A DNA stretch of 64,000 nucleotides from Hydrogenophilales bacterium (GTDB lineage Bacteria; Pseudomonadota; Gammaproteobacteria; Burkholderiales; Thiobacillaceae): assembly GCA_016195805.1 (NCBI GenBank), contig JACPYT010000006.1, positions 96,451 to 160,450 on the forward strand. Direction: 5' to 3'. Positions within the stretch are counted from its first letter, which is position 1. Each line of letters opens with the position of its first letter. Below the pieces are notes generated by a model that was given only the letters and a program-made list of their open reading frames with translations, did not search any database and had not been told where the DNA came from. This document shows, piece after piece, positions 9,174 through 17,345 of this stretch. The translations under genes were made by a program, and so were the position numbers.

Positions 9174-11333
9174 TCAAAACACCAGCGGATCGACGTCGAG
9201 CGACCAGCGTGCCACGCGCGGCTTGATGCTGTCGAATTGCGGTCGCCAGTCGCGTACGAATTTCTGCAGCGCCAGCCGCGAGGCCGACTGGATCAGCAGC
9301 TGCGCACGTTCCAGATTGGCGACGCGCGCCATCGGCGCCGACGTGGCGCCGAACACGCTGACGCTGGCATCGTCGGGCGCGAACTGCGCGGCACGTTGCA
9401 AAAAGGCCAGCGCCGCATCCATCGTGGTCGCCTCGGCACGCAGCAGTACCTGGCGGGTAAACGGCGGCAGGTCGAGCTGTTTGCGCTCGGCCAGCAGTTC
9501 GCGTGCGTAGCCGGCGTAGTCGTGGCGCTGCAGGTAGCGGAACAGCGGATGGTCGGGGAAGGCGGTCTGGATCAGCACGCGGCCGGGCTTGTCGGCGCGT
9601 CCGGCGCGTCCGGCAACCTGCATCAGCTGGGCGAACAGGCGTTCGGTGGCGCGGAAGTCGGGGCTGTAGAGCGCGCCGTCGGTGTCGAGGATCAGCGCCA
9701 GCGTCATGTTGGGGAAGTCGTGGCCCTTGGCCAGCATCTGGGTGCCGACCAGGATGTCGACTGCGCCGCCATGCACCGCCTCGCCGAGCTCGGCCCAGGC
9801 GCGCGGGCGCATGGTGTCGCGGTCGATGCGGCGGATGCGCGCGGCGGGCAGAAAAGCAGTGAGCGTCTCTTCCAGACGCTGCGTGCCTTGGCCGAGCGGC
9901 TTCAGATCCGGGTTGCCGCAGCTCGGGCACTCGGGGGGGATGCGCGTCTCGAATCCGCAATGGTGGCACTTCAATCGGTGCGAGGTGCGGTGCAGCACCA
10001 GTCGCGCCGAGCAGCGCGGGCAGGGCGACACCCAGGCGCAGCTCGGGCAGTACAGCGCGGGTGCGTAGCCGCGGCGGTTGAGGAACACCAGGCTCTGCTC
10101 GCCGCGTGCCAGCGTTTCGCTCAGTGCCTGCAAGGCGGGGCGGGTGAGGCCGTTGTCGAGCGGAATGTGTTTGAGATCGATCAGCTCGATGTCGGGCAGA
10201 CGGGCGGCGCTGATCGCGCGCTGCTTCAGCTCGGTCAGCTGGTAGCGCCCGGCGAGGGCCTGCGCGTAGCTTTCCAGCGAGGGCGTGGCCGAACCGAGCA
10301 CCACCGGCACACCGGATTGCTTGGCGCGCGCGATGGCGACGTCGCGTGCCGAATAGCGCAGGCCGTCCTGCTGCTTGAACGAGCCGTCGTGCTCCTCGTC
10401 CACCACGATCAGTCCAAGCCGCGGCAACGGCGCGAACACCGACAGCCGGGTGCCGAGCAGTACGTCGCAGTCGGACGCCGCGAGCCAGTTTTCCGCGCGA
10501 TCTTTTTCGCCCAGGCCGCTGTGCAGGGTGGCGAAGCGGCGCCGGGGAAAGCGGCGGCGGAAATGCTGTTCCAGCTGCGGGGTCAACGCAATCTCGGGGA
10601 CCAGCACCAGCGCCTGCCTGCCTGTTGCCAGCACGGCGTCGATCAGGCGCAGGTACAGCTCGGTCTTGCCGCTGCCGGTGACACCGTGGATCAGGTGGAC
10701 GCCGAATTGCCCGAGCGTGGGCAGCAGCGTGTCGAGCGCGGCCTGTTGTTCGGTCGTGGCGGGAGGCGCCGCCGCCGTGTTCGGCGCGTCACCGGCCTCG
10801 GGCGGCAACCGTGCCCACATGGCCCAGCCTGTTTCGATCAATGCGGTGGCGTGGCGGCTTTGCTTCTGCGCGCGCAACGCGTCACGCGACTGCGGCGCTG
10901 CCCGCAAGGCGTCGAGCAGCGCGCGTTGCGCCTTGGCGCGGGCCGGCGGTTCCGTCGCCCGTCCGGCATCGGTCAGCACCAGCCAGGGCGTATCCGCGAC
11001 AAACGGCGTGGCGTTCCTCAGGCGCGGCGGCAACGTGGCCAGCAGGATCGCGCCCAGCGGATAGTGGTAGTAGTCGGCACAAAATTGTGCCAAGCGGAGG
11101 ATGTCGGGAGACAGCGCGGGGCGGTCGTCCAGCACACGGACCACATCGCGCAGCTTGTCTGCCCCGATGGGGCTGTCCGTCTGCAGGGTGAGCGCAACGC
11201 CGACCCGATGCGTGCGACCGAAGGGAACTTCGACCAGGCTGCCTGGCGGCACCCTGCCCAAGCCATCTGGCAGGCGATAGTCGAACAGCCGGTGGAGCGG
11301 CGTATCGAGCGCGACCTGGAGGATGGACGGCAT
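9174..11333 (-). CDS. priA: Primosomal protein N' (replication restart helicase)
   Basis: PriA reloads the replisome at stalled forks. The 719-aa protein shows the N-terminal 3'-DNA-binding region, a superfamily 2 helicase core with Walker A GVTGSGKTEL and Walker B VVDEEHD, and the paired zinc motif between the helicase lobes (CPSC...CPRC...CHHC...CPSC). The C-terminal domain follows to the stop. It is first in the co-directional run priA-argS-SPOR-dsbA. Its upstream gap holds DnaA-box-like sequences. Confidence 0.96.
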   Translation of the reverse strand: MPSILQVALDTPLHRLFDYRLPDGLGRVPPGSLVEVPFGRTHRVGVALTLQTDSPIGADKLRDVVRVLDDRPALSPDILRLAQFCADYYHYPLGAILLATLPPRLRNATPFVADTPWLVLTDAGRATEPPARAKAQRALLDALRAAPQSRDALRAQKQSRHATALIETGWAMWARLPPEAGDAPNTAAAPPATTEQQAALDTLLPTLGQFGVHLIHGVTGSGKTELYLRLIDAVLATGRQALVLVPEIALTPQLEQHFRRRFPRRRFATLHSGLGEKDRAENWLAASDCDVLLGTRLSVFAPLPRLGLIVVDEEHDGSFKQQDGLRYSARDVAIARAKQSGVPVVLGSATPSLESYAQALAGRYQLTELKQRAISAARLPDIELIDLKHIPLDNGLTRPALQALSETLARGEQSLVFLNRRGYAPALYCPSCAWVSPCPRCSARLVLHRTSHRLKCHHCGFETRIPPECPSCGNPDLKPLGQGTQRLEETLTAFLPAARIRRIDRDTMRPRAWAELGEAVHGGAVDILVGTQMLAKGHDFPNMTLALILDTDGALYSPDFRATERLFAQLMQVAGRAGRADKPGRVLIQTAFPDHPLFRYLQRHDYAGYARELLAERKQLDLPPFTRQVLLRAEATTMDAALAFLQRAAQFAPDDASVSVFGATSAPMARVANLERAQLLIQSASRLALQKFVRDWRPQFDSIKPRVARWSLDVDPLVF

Positions 11334-11677
11334 GAGTTAGCGCTTGATCTTGGTTGATGGTTTGAGGAAATTTATAACCGACTGTTATAAAAGGCTTATT
11401 TGTCGTTGTCCACGCAAGCTGTGGATAATTGTGTGAGTGATTTGTGTCGACTGCCTTCAAACGCCCGTATTCAGGCGGGGGAGGCCCACAGGTCAAAAAG
11501 CAGGCAGGCCGGTAAATTTATATCTTTCAATCACTTATAAACAGTACGCGGCTGTCAAGGACTTGACACAAAAAAAGTTCCCCTGCGCCAAAACTGTGCA
11601 TAAGTTAATGCTTCTATTGCTGCAAAGACGGCCCTCAGCGCACTTTATGGGTGCGTAAGGGCTTGTTTTTTCTTGGT
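11334..11677. promoter_or_regulatory. AT-rich gap upstream of priA with DnaA-box-like and palindromic sites
   Basis: This 344-bp gap lies between priA and the Tim44-like gene. It contains a perfect palindrome TTTATAAC-N5-GTTATAAA (11371-11391), an exact DnaA box in minus orientation, TGTGGATAA (11420-11428), a weaker inverted partner TTGTCCACG (11406-11414), and a one-mismatch box TGTGCATAA (11595-11603). It is markedly AT-rich for this genome. A short plus-strand frame (11437-11658) has no recognisable features and I do not call it a gene. Confidence 0.5.
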
Positions 11678-12505
11678 TTATGCCTGCTGGATGCCTGCAA
11701 TCACCCAGCCACTCTGCCCGCTCGCCGGTTTGGTGAGGTGCCAGACCTCGTCCAGCGGGATGGCGCCCTGATCGGCGGCCTCGCGCACCAGACCGGTGAA
11801 GCGCACGCTGACGATGTGGCGGTTGCCCTCGTCGATGGCTTCCAGCACCTCGGCGTCGAGCGTCATGACATCGGTTGTCTGGGCGGCGGCGCCGCGCTCG
11901 GTCAGTTCCAGGCTGAGTTCGGCAAAGATTTCGGGGGTGGTGAAGGCACGCAGGTCATCCAGATTGCCGGCGTCGAAGGCGGCCTGCAGGCGGATGAAGT
12001 TGAGCTTGGCTTCCCGTGCGAAGGCGGCGGCGTCAAACCCGGGCGGGAAGGCGCTGCCGGCGTGGCTGCCACCCAGCGCGGCGGGCGTGGCGTCGAACGC
12101 GGCCGGCGCGGCCTGCGGCATGCCGGCGTACTGCATCGCGGGCTGCGGTGCGTTGCGGCGCATCAGGAAGCGGAACAGCATGAATGCGGCCATCGCCAGC
12201 AGCGCCAGCATCAGGATATTCGCCATGCCCTCGCCGAAGCCGAAGTGGGACGCGAGCGCGGCGAGGCCGAGGCCTGCGGCCAAGCCGGCGATCGGGCCCA
12301 TCCAGCTGCGCTTTTGCGGGGCGGCTTGGGTCGGGGTGCCGGCCGTCTGCTGCCGTTGCGGCGCGGGGGCGGCTTCCTGCCTGGTCGGCGCGCTGCGCTG
12401 CATGCCGAAGGACTTGCCGCCGCCGAGGCGTCGGGCTTCGGCGTCGTGCATGACGAGACCGACGCTGATGAAGAGGGCGAACAGGCTGATCAAAAATCGT
12501 TTCAT
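11678..12505 (-). CDS. Tim44-like domain protein, membrane-anchored
   Basis: The 275-aa protein has a signal or anchor segment (about 1-24), an Ala/Gln/Pro-rich region, a Gly/Ala-rich hydrophobic pair (MGPIAGLAAGLGLAALASH and ANILMLALLAMAAFMLFRFL, about 69-113) and a C-terminal Tim44-like fold (about 155-275, FAREAKLNFIRLQAAFDAGN...WVIAG). Bacterial Tim44-like proteins are widespread in betaproteobacteria and thought to work at the membrane, but the molecular role is unknown. A GGAGGAT-type ribosome site precedes the ATG. The gene lies between hemE and the DnaA-box gap. Confidence 0.82.
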   Translation of the reverse strand: MKRFLISLFALFISVGLVMHDAEARRLGGGKSFGMQRSAPTRQEAAPAPQRQQTAGTPTQAAPQKRSWMGPIAGLAAGLGLAALASHFGFGEGMANILMLALLAMAAFMLFRFLMRRNAPQPAMQYAGMPQAAPAAFDATPAALGGSHAGSAFPPGFDAAAFAREAKLNFIRLQAAFDAGNLDDLRAFTTPEIFAELSLELTERGAAAQTTDVMTLDAEVLEAIDEGNRHIVSVRFTGLVREAADQGAIPLDEVWHLTKPASGQSGWVIAGIQQA

Positions 12506-12572
12506 GGAGGATCCTGGTGAATTAAGCTGAATTTAGGGCGGCGCCGGGTGAAATGGTTCTTCAGGCGCGCGA

Positions 12573-13649
12573 TCAGGAAGGGGATGCCGTGCGCAGCGCG
12601 CGGCTCTGGCGATGCACCGCTTCGACCAGCACGGCGACGTTGTCCGGGTTGGTGAACTGCGAGATGCCGTGGCCGAGGTTGAACACGTGGCCGGGGTGGT
12701 TGCCGTAGCTGTCGATGATGCGGGCGGCCTCGGCGCGGATGCTGTCGGGCGTGCCATGCAGCGCGCAGGGATCGAGGTTGCCCTGTAGCGCCACCTTGCC
12801 GTCCACGCGGCGGCGCGCTTCGCCGATGTCGAGGGTCCAGTCGAGCCCGACGGCGTCGGCGCCGATCGCCGCGATCGCTTCCAGCCAGTTGCCGCCACCC
12901 TTGGTGAAGACGATGCTGGGAATGCTGCGGCCTTCGCGTTCCTTGATCAGGCCGGCGACGATGCGCTCCATGTAGGCGAGCGAGAATTCCTTGTAGGCGT
13001 GCGGGGTCAGGCTGCCGCCCCAGGAATCGAAAATCATCACTGCCTGCGCGCCGGCCTCGATTTGCGCATTGAGGTAGTCGGTCACCGCCTGGGTGTTCAC
13101 CTCCAGGATGCGGTGCAGCAGGTCGGGGCGGCTGTACAGCATGGTCTTGATGTGGCGGTAGTCGTCCGAACTGCCGCCTTCGATCATGTAGCAGGCCAAC
13201 GTGTAGGGGCTGCCGGAAAAACCGATCAGGGGCACCGAGCCGTCGAGCGCGCGGCGGATCGAGCGCACCGCATCCATCACGTAGCCGAGCTTGTCGGTGG
13301 GATCGGGCGCGGAGAGGTCGCGGATTTCCCATTCGTCGCGCAGCGGGCGCTCGAAGCGCGGGCCTTCGCCCTGCGCGAAATAGAGACCCAGGCCCATGGC
13401 GTCGGGCACGGTGAGGATGTCGGAGAACAGGATGGCGGCGTCGAGCGGATAGCGCGCCAGCGGCTGCAGCGTGACTTCGGTCGCCAGGTCGGGCGTCTTG
13501 CATAGGGTCAGGAAATCGCCGGCGCGCGCGCGGGTGGCATTGTATTCCGGCAGGTAGCGCCCGGCCTGGCGCATCAGCCATAGCGGGGTGTAGTCGGTGG
13601 GCTGGCGCAGCAGCGCGCGCAGGAAGGTATCGTTCTTGAGGGCGGACAT
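12573..13649 (-). CDS. hemE: Uroporphyrinogen III decarboxylase
   Basis: HemE removes the four acetate carboxyls of uroporphyrinogen III to give coproporphyrinogen III in haem synthesis. The signature [14 protein letters not shown] near the N-terminus and the catalytic-region stretch [17 protein letters not shown] are intact, as is the [13 protein letters not shown] block. ATG 13649 gives 358 aa (E. coli 354). A GTG four codons upstream is possible but less likely. No strong ribosome site is seen for either start. Confidence 0.96.
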   Translation of the reverse strand: MSALKNDTFLRALLRQPTDYTPLWLMRQAGRYLPEYNATRARAGDFLTLCKTPDLATEVTLQPLARYPLDAAILFSDILTVPDAMGLGLYFAQGEGPRFERPLRDEWEIRDLSAPDPTDKLGYVMDAVRSIRRALDGSVPLIGFSGSPYTLACYMIEGGSSDDYRHIKTMLYSRPDLLHRILEVNTQAVTDYLNAQIEAGAQAVMIFDSWGGSLTPHAYKEFSLAYMERIVAGLIKEREGRSIPSIVFTKGGGNWLEAIAAIGADAVGLDWTLDIGEARRRVDGKVALQGNLDPCALHGTPDSIRAEAARIIDSYGNHPGHVFNLGHGISQFTNPDNVAVLVEAVHRQSRALRTASPS

Positions 13650-13861
13650 GGCTGGGGCCACAAAACAGGGCCAGGACGCAAAGCCGGCATTTTAGCAGGC
13701 TTGGCGGCGCTGGCCCGGAAGCGGCGGCAGATCCGATGCGGCGCTCAGTTCGCCGTCGATCACCGTCGTGGCATGGCGACAGCCCTTGCGCGCTCCCGGG
13801 GATTATCGCGTTGTGGCTGGGCGACGAAACGCTGTCCAGCCGAGCCGCGTGTCATGCCGGC

Positions 13862-14263
13862 CTAGTTGTTGGACCACCGCCCAGCGTTACGGGTATACCG
13901 TGCCTGACGGTCATGCCGTTCTGTCCGGATGTCGTTGCTGGCCGTATCGAGCGCGCGGTCGAGATGCCGGAATTCGCGAGCGTCGATGACGCCATCTGCA
14001 CGGAAATGATGCTCCATGACCCGTATTGTGCGCTGCTCATGCATCAAATCGAGAAATTCGCGGTGAGTCAGGCTGCCGTCACGTAGGCCCGCCCGGATGC
14101 GAGCCATCTGGCGTTCCCGGCGTGCATGGATCTGCTCGCCATACATTTGGCTTTGGCGGTAACCATGGCCATCGCGATCCCAGTCGGCCTGTGCGCCGGT
14201 AGCGGCCAGAAGGGTGCTCAGCGTCAGCATGGCGAGCGCTGTTTTCATCAGCGTGATTTTCAT
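13862..14263 (-). CDS. Small periplasmic protein with two LTxxE/ADGxIxxxE helical repeats
   Basis: The 133-aa protein has a clear signal peptide (MKTALAMLTLSTLLAATGAQA). The mature part is charged and helical, with the pattern GLRDGSLTHREFLDLMHEQ followed by FRADGVIDAREFRHLDRALD, resembling degenerate EF-hand-like or Spy/CpxP-like helical hairpins. I do not recognise a named family with certainty. ATG 14263 is chosen because AGGAG lies just upstream; a longer frame to 14413 lacks a signal peptide. Its upstream region carries GTAAC-type palindromes, suggesting control by a two-component regulator. Confidence 0.75.
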   Translation of the reverse strand: MKITLMKTALAMLTLSTLLAATGAQADWDRDGHGYRQSQMYGEQIHARRERQMARIRAGLRDGSLTHREFLDLMHEQRTIRVMEHHFRADGVIDAREFRHLDRALDTASNDIRTERHDRQARYTRNAGRWSNN

Positions 14264-14357
14264 GGTGTGCTCCTGTTCAGTTGATGGGTGTCGCCGATAT
14301 CGATGGGTCAGCTGACACCTGCACTGTAGGCACGTCGCGTAAACGGCATTTTGAGGC

Positions 14358-14384
14358 GCGTAACGAGGTGTTACGCAATGTAAC
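14358..14384. promoter_or_regulatory. Phased GTAAC operator-like palindromes
   Basis: GCGTAAC-GAGGT-GTTACGC (14358-14376) overlaps GTTAC-GCAAT-GTAAC (14370-14384), so three GTAAC half-sites recur at 10-bp spacing on one DNA face. The site is about 95-120 bp upstream of the small periplasmic gene and about 170 bp upstream of the divergent porin gene. Such phasing is typical of OmpR-type regulator binding; the regulator is unknown. Confidence 0.55.
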
Positions 14385-14556
14385 CGCACTATCCGCGTGG
14401 GCTTTTGTCGCAATTTTTCACGGGAGGCAATGAAATTAGGGGGATGGCGTTCAAGCTTGGGCGGGTTGGTACGTTAATGCGTTAGAATTTTCGACTTTTA
14501 TAATTTTTTAAAACCAAACGGCCTCGATACGGCCGTGTCCTCAGGAGAGACCCCCA

Positions 14557-15711
14557 ATGCAACACAATAAACTCGCGGCCACGCTTGCCGCGGTGGGACT
14601 GGCTGTGCCCGGTTTGGCCATGGCTACCAACGGCATGCTCATGGAGGGCTACGGTCCCATCGCCGCAGGCATGGGCGGCGCGTCCATGGCCTATGACAAC
14701 GGCACGGCCGCCATGGCGAACAACCCGGCCACGCTGGGCCTGATGGCGGACGGCAGCCGGGTCGACGTGATGCTTGGTTTCGTGGGTCCGGACGTGAAAA
14801 CGTCCATGGGGATCGGCAAATCGAAAGCGGATGCCTTCTACATGCCGGCCTTCGGCTACGCGAAAAAACAGGGCAAGCTGACCTACGGGGCCGGCATCTA
14901 CGGCCAGGGCGGCATGGGCACCGAATACGCCAGCGGCGACATGGCGCAGGTGAGCGTGGGCCGGGTGATTTTCCCGCTGGCCTACGCTGTCAATGATCGC
15001 TTCAACGTGGGAGGCAGCGTCGACGTCGTCTGGGCCGGTATGGACATGGTGGTGAGTGGATACGGCATCAACTTCAAGGACGGCAGCAACTTCACCGGTG
15101 CGGCCAAGGGTTACAGCCTGGCGGCCAAGTTCGGCTTCACCTACAAGCTCGACGATGCGCTCACCGTCGGCGGCGTCTATCAGACCGCCGGCAACCTGCC
15201 CGACCTCAAGGACGGCGCCTACAAGGTGCAAGGCTTCGACATGCCGGCCACCCTCGGTCTGGGCTTGGCCTGGCAGGCGAACGACCGGCTCATGGTCGCG
15301 GCCGACGTCAAGGACGTGCTGTGGGGCAGCAGCATGAATACCGTGACCATTTACAAGAATGGCGCCGTCGTCGCCCCGTTCCAGCAGGACTGGAACGACC
15401 AGATCGTGCTGTCGCTGGGTCTCGCCTACAAGTTCAACGATGCCCTGACGGGCCGCGTCGGCTACAACTACGGCAAGAACCCGATCCCGAATCAGTTCGT
15501 CAGCTACCTCTGGCCGGCGATCGTCGAAAACCACTACATGGCAGGCCTCGGCTATGCGTTCAGCAAGCAGTCCACCGTGAATTTCGCGCTGAGCTACGTG
15601 CCGCAAGTGTCGGTGACGGGGACCGGCCCCTTGCCGCCAAGCGGTAACGGCGGCATGACCATCGAGCACAGCCAGGTCAACTGGCAATTGATGTACAGCT
15701 ACACGTTCTGA
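14557..15711 (+). CDS. FadL/OmpP1-family outer membrane transport protein
   Basis: A 384-aa outer membrane beta-barrel with signal peptide (1-23, LAMA-TNGM) and the FadL hallmark mature N-terminus TNGMLMEGYGPIAAGMGGAS with the NNPAT plug motif. It ends in an aromatic residue (YSYTF), as barrels do. This family takes up long-chain fatty acids or other hydrophobic compounds. CAGGAGAG precedes the ATG. A TATAAT (14499-14504) lies 50 bp upstream but has no convincing -35. A strong terminator follows. The substrate is unproven. Confidence 0.88.
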   Translation: MQHNKLAATLAAVGLAVPGLAMATNGMLMEGYGPIAAGMGGASMAYDNGTAAMANNPATLGLMADGSRVDVMLGFVGPDVKTSMGIGKSKADAFYMPAFGYAKKQGKLTYGAGIYGQGGMGTEYASGDMAQVSVGRVIFPLAYAVNDRFNVGGSVDVVWAGMDMVVSGYGINFKDGSNFTGAAKGYSLAAKFGFTYKLDDALTVGGVYQTAGNLPDLKDGAYKVQGFDMPATLGLGLAWQANDRLMVAADVKDVLWGSSMNTVTIYKNGAVVAPFQQDWNDQIVLSLGLAYKFNDALTGRVGYNYGKNPIPNQFVSYLWPAIVENHYMAGLGYAFSKQSTVNFALSYVPQVSVTGTGPLPPSGNGGMTIEHSQVNWQLMYSYTF

Positions 15712-15731
15712 TTGGTCGTTTCGATCGCCGA

Positions 15732-15762
15732 AGCCGGGTGCGTGATGCACCCGGCTTTTTTT
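15732..15762 (+). terminator. Rho-independent terminator of the FadL-type gene
   Basis: AGCCGGGTGC-GTGAT-GCACCCGGCT is followed by T residues, starting about 20 bp after the stop. Confidence 0.93.
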
Positions 15763-15800
15763 GCGGCCTGGCCCCCGCTTCCCGTGGCCGCAGGGCGGAA

Positions 15801-16175
15801 TCACTGTTTCTGCATGCCCTCGCCGAGTTGCTGGACTTTCTCTCCGGCCCTTGCGCGCGCCTCATCGACTGCGCCTCCCGCTTCCTCCGCCGGGCCCGGC
15901 ATGGCCGTGGCGTCGTTCTTCGGCGTGCCCGCGTCCTCTTTCATGCCCTGAATGGCATGATCGACCTGCTCGTCCGCCAGTTCAGCCGGCCCCTTGCGGT
16001 CGCAGCCGTTGAGGGCCAGCAGGCTGGTCAGCAGCGCCAGCACGCCGTACGAGGCATGCCAGGCGTGGGTGCGCTTCGACTTTTCCGGGATCCCGGTCAC
16101 CGTCCCGGCGCTGGCCCCGCTCCATTCGTACAGACGCATGTGTTCGTCATCGAGATGCTTCATTGTCGGGTACAT
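15801..16175 (-). CDS. Membrane-tethered or lipoprotein-like small envelope protein
   Basis: The 124-aa protein has an unusual order. About 43 hydrophilic residues precede a hydrophobic segment that ends in a lipobox-like LLALNGC (Cys near 58), followed by a charged helical tail (DEQVDHAIQGMKEDAG, ending EGMQKQ). The first ATG (16175) has a strong AGGAG 8 bp upstream, so the long N-terminus appears real. It may be a single-pass inner membrane protein rather than a processed lipoprotein. It lies downstream of the EF-hand/BON gene on the same strand and may be co-transcribed. I do not recognise the family. Confidence 0.65.
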   Translation of the reverse strand: MYPTMKHLDDEHMRLYEWSGASAGTVTGIPEKSKRTHAWHASYGVLALLTSLLALNGCDRKGPAELADEQVDHAIQGMKEDAGTPKNDATAMPGPAEEAGGAVDEARARAGEKVQQLGEGMQKQ

Positions 16176-16250
16176 GTGAATTCTCCTGGTTGCCAGTCGG
16201 ACAGCCGGCGGCGGCGTATGCCGTCCGCCAGCCCGGTATGCGGTCAGCTG

Positions 16251-16730
16251 TCAATGCTTGACCTGCAGGTCGTTCCTGACCCCCGTCACGCCCTCGACGC
16301 TACGCGCGATTTTTTCGGCTTGGGCGATCTGCATGGGATTGTTGACCCAGCCGGCCAGCTGCACGGTGCCCTTGTGGGTCTCCACGTTCACGTCGAGTCC
16401 TTTCACGCCTTCATCTTTCAACAGCATCGTTTTCACCTTGGCGGTGATCCACGCGTCATCGGCATATTTGCCGGCCTTGGTGCGGTCGTTGATGGCGAGG
16501 GTCTTGACGAATTCATCCTGGCTCAGGCTGTTGTCCCGATTGGTGTCGCCTTCGTGGAAAGCCTGGGCCTGGCCGCCCTGGGCCTGGTATTCCTCCAGGC
16601 TGATCTTGCCGTCCCCATTGCTGTCATAGGCTTTGAAGTCGGGCGTCGCAGCCAGCGCCTGGCCGCCCACGCCTATACCCAGCACCCCGGCAAGGGCCAG
16701 CGTAATAAAGCGATGGTTGATGGATTTCAT
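16251..16730 (-). CDS. Exported EF-hand plus BON-domain protein
   Basis: The 159-aa protein has a signal peptide (about 1-27, ALA-ATPD), two EF-hand loops (DSNGDGKISLEEY, about 36-48, and DTNRDNSLSQDEF, about 62-74) and a C-terminal BON domain (about 92-157, WITAKVKTMLLKDEGVKGLDVNV...GWVNNPMQIAQAEKIA). BON domains occur in OsmY-like periplasmic stress proteins and bind membranes. The EF-hands suggest calcium sensing. A candidate sigma-54 promoter and GlrR-type operators lie upstream, tying it to the GlrK-GlrR system 0.6 kb away. Confidence 0.85.
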   Translation of the reverse strand: MKSINHRFITLALAGVLGIGVGGQALAATPDFKAYDSNGDGKISLEEYQAQGGQAQAFHEGDTNRDNSLSQDEFVKTLAINDRTKAGKYADDAWITAKVKTMLLKDEGVKGLDVNVETHKGTVQLAGWVNNPMQIAQAEKIARSVEGVTGVRNDLQVKH

Positions 16731-16784
16731 GGCTATCTCCTGTCATTGAGTTGATTCGAATGCAGAGGCACTCAGGCTTGCAAG

Positions 16785-16800
16785 AGCGATGACCGTGCCA
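16785..16800 (-). promoter_or_regulatory. Candidate sigma-54 promoter of the EF-hand/BON gene
   Basis: On the minus strand, TGGCACG-GTCA-TCGCT matches the -24 element perfectly and has the -12 GC at exactly the right spacing; one base of TTGCW differs. Predicted transcription start about 16775, leaving a 45-nt leader. Confidence 0.6.
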
Positions 16801-16885
16801 GCTAAATATTTCGCATTTAAATCAAAAGTTTGTGATGGCGTGGCGGCGGTCCGACCAAACAGGAGGGGGTCGGATCCGGCCTATC

Positions 16886-16903
16886 CGTCGCCTGTCGGCG
16901 ACA
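16886..16903. promoter_or_regulatory. GlrR-type upstream activator site (proximal)
   Basis: CGTC-GCCTGTCGGC-GACA matches TGTC-N10-GACA in 7 of 8 positions and shares the start of its spacer (GCCTGT) with the perfect site at 17346. It is centred about 120 bp upstream of the predicted start of the EF-hand/BON transcript. Confidence 0.45.
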
Positions 16904-16948
16904 AATGCCGGGGCTGTGCGGCAGCGCGTTGTTTCTGTTTGTTATTTT

Positions 16949-16966
16949 TGTATGCGGACAGCGACA
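16949..16966. promoter_or_regulatory. GlrR-type upstream activator site (distal)
   Basis: TGTA-TGCGGACAGC-GACA matches TGTC-N10-GACA in 7 of 8 positions, about 180 bp upstream of the predicted sigma-54 start of the EF-hand/BON gene. It lies just downstream of the DUF1328 terminator. Confidence 0.4.
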
Positions 16967-16994
16967 AGTCCCCGAATCCCCGAAAGGCCGCATG

Positions 16995-17018
16995 AAAAAG
17001 GGGGAGCCATGCTCCCCC
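16995..17018 (-). terminator. Terminator of the DUF1328 gene
   Basis: GGGGGAGC-CAT-GCTCCCCC is followed by TTTTT on the minus strand. It isolates the DUF1328 gene from the EF-hand/BON gene, so the latter needs its own promoter. Confidence 0.9.
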
Positions 17019-17036
17019 ATGCACGGGATGCGCAGA

Positions 17037-17204
17037 TTAAACGGTCGGTGGTTGGCGACCCGTGGCCAGCATGACAAGAAATACCACCAGACCCACGACA
17101 AACAGAACTTTGGCGATCCAGGCAGCGGTGCCCGCCACACCGGCGAAGCCGAAAATTCCGGCGATGATGGCGACGATCAGGAACGTGATGGCCCATCCAA
17201 ACAT
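17037..17204 (-). CDS. DUF1328 (YtjA-family) small membrane protein
   Basis: A 55-residue protein beginning [20 protein letters not shown], with two hydrophobic helices (about 4-22 and 30-47) and a short basic tail (ATGRQPP). It matches the YtjA/DUF1328 family of tiny inner membrane proteins, often stress-induced, of unknown biochemical role. AAGGAG lies 6 bp before ATG 17204, which rules out the longer in-frame reading extending into glrR. Its own terminator and a sigma-54 promoter with a perfect GlrR-type operator make it the likeliest direct target of the adjacent regulator. Confidence 0.88.
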   Translation of the reverse strand: MFGWAITFLIVAIIAGIFGFAGVAGTAAWIAKVLFVVGLVVFLVMLATGRQPPTV

Positions 17205-17256
17205 GGTCTTCTCCTTTGAGAGTTGATGTAGCGCCCGAGGGCGGTACCTCTCCCAT

Positions 17257-17272
17257 TGCAGAGTGTGTGCCA
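17257..17272 (-). promoter_or_regulatory. Candidate sigma-54 promoter of the DUF1328 gene
   Basis: On the minus strand TGGCACACACTCTGCA fits TGGCACR-N4-YTGCA with the GG and GC dinucleotides at canonical spacing. Predicted start about 17247, giving a 43-nt leader to the ATG. Confidence 0.7.
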
Positions 17273-17345
17273 GGTAAAAATGGCCTTTTGAATCAAGGTG
17301 CCGGCGATTCCCTTCCCGGGTTCGCAGCAGCCCGCGGGGCGCAGT

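Noticed and set aside
7556..11357. Very long plus-strand frames opposite argS and priA (7556-9226 and 9237-11357)
   Set aside because: They are antisense shadows in GC-rich DNA: the minus-strand genes have full family motifs, while the plus-strand translations show none and are Arg/Gly/His-rich.
11437..11658. A 73-codon plus-strand frame upstream of the Tim44-like gene
   Set aside because: No ribosome site, no recognisable composition or motif, and it overlaps DnaA-box-like regulatory sequence.
13736..14086. A 116-codon plus-strand frame
   Set aside because: Mostly antisense to the small periplasmic gene, which has a signal peptide and a strong ribosome site.
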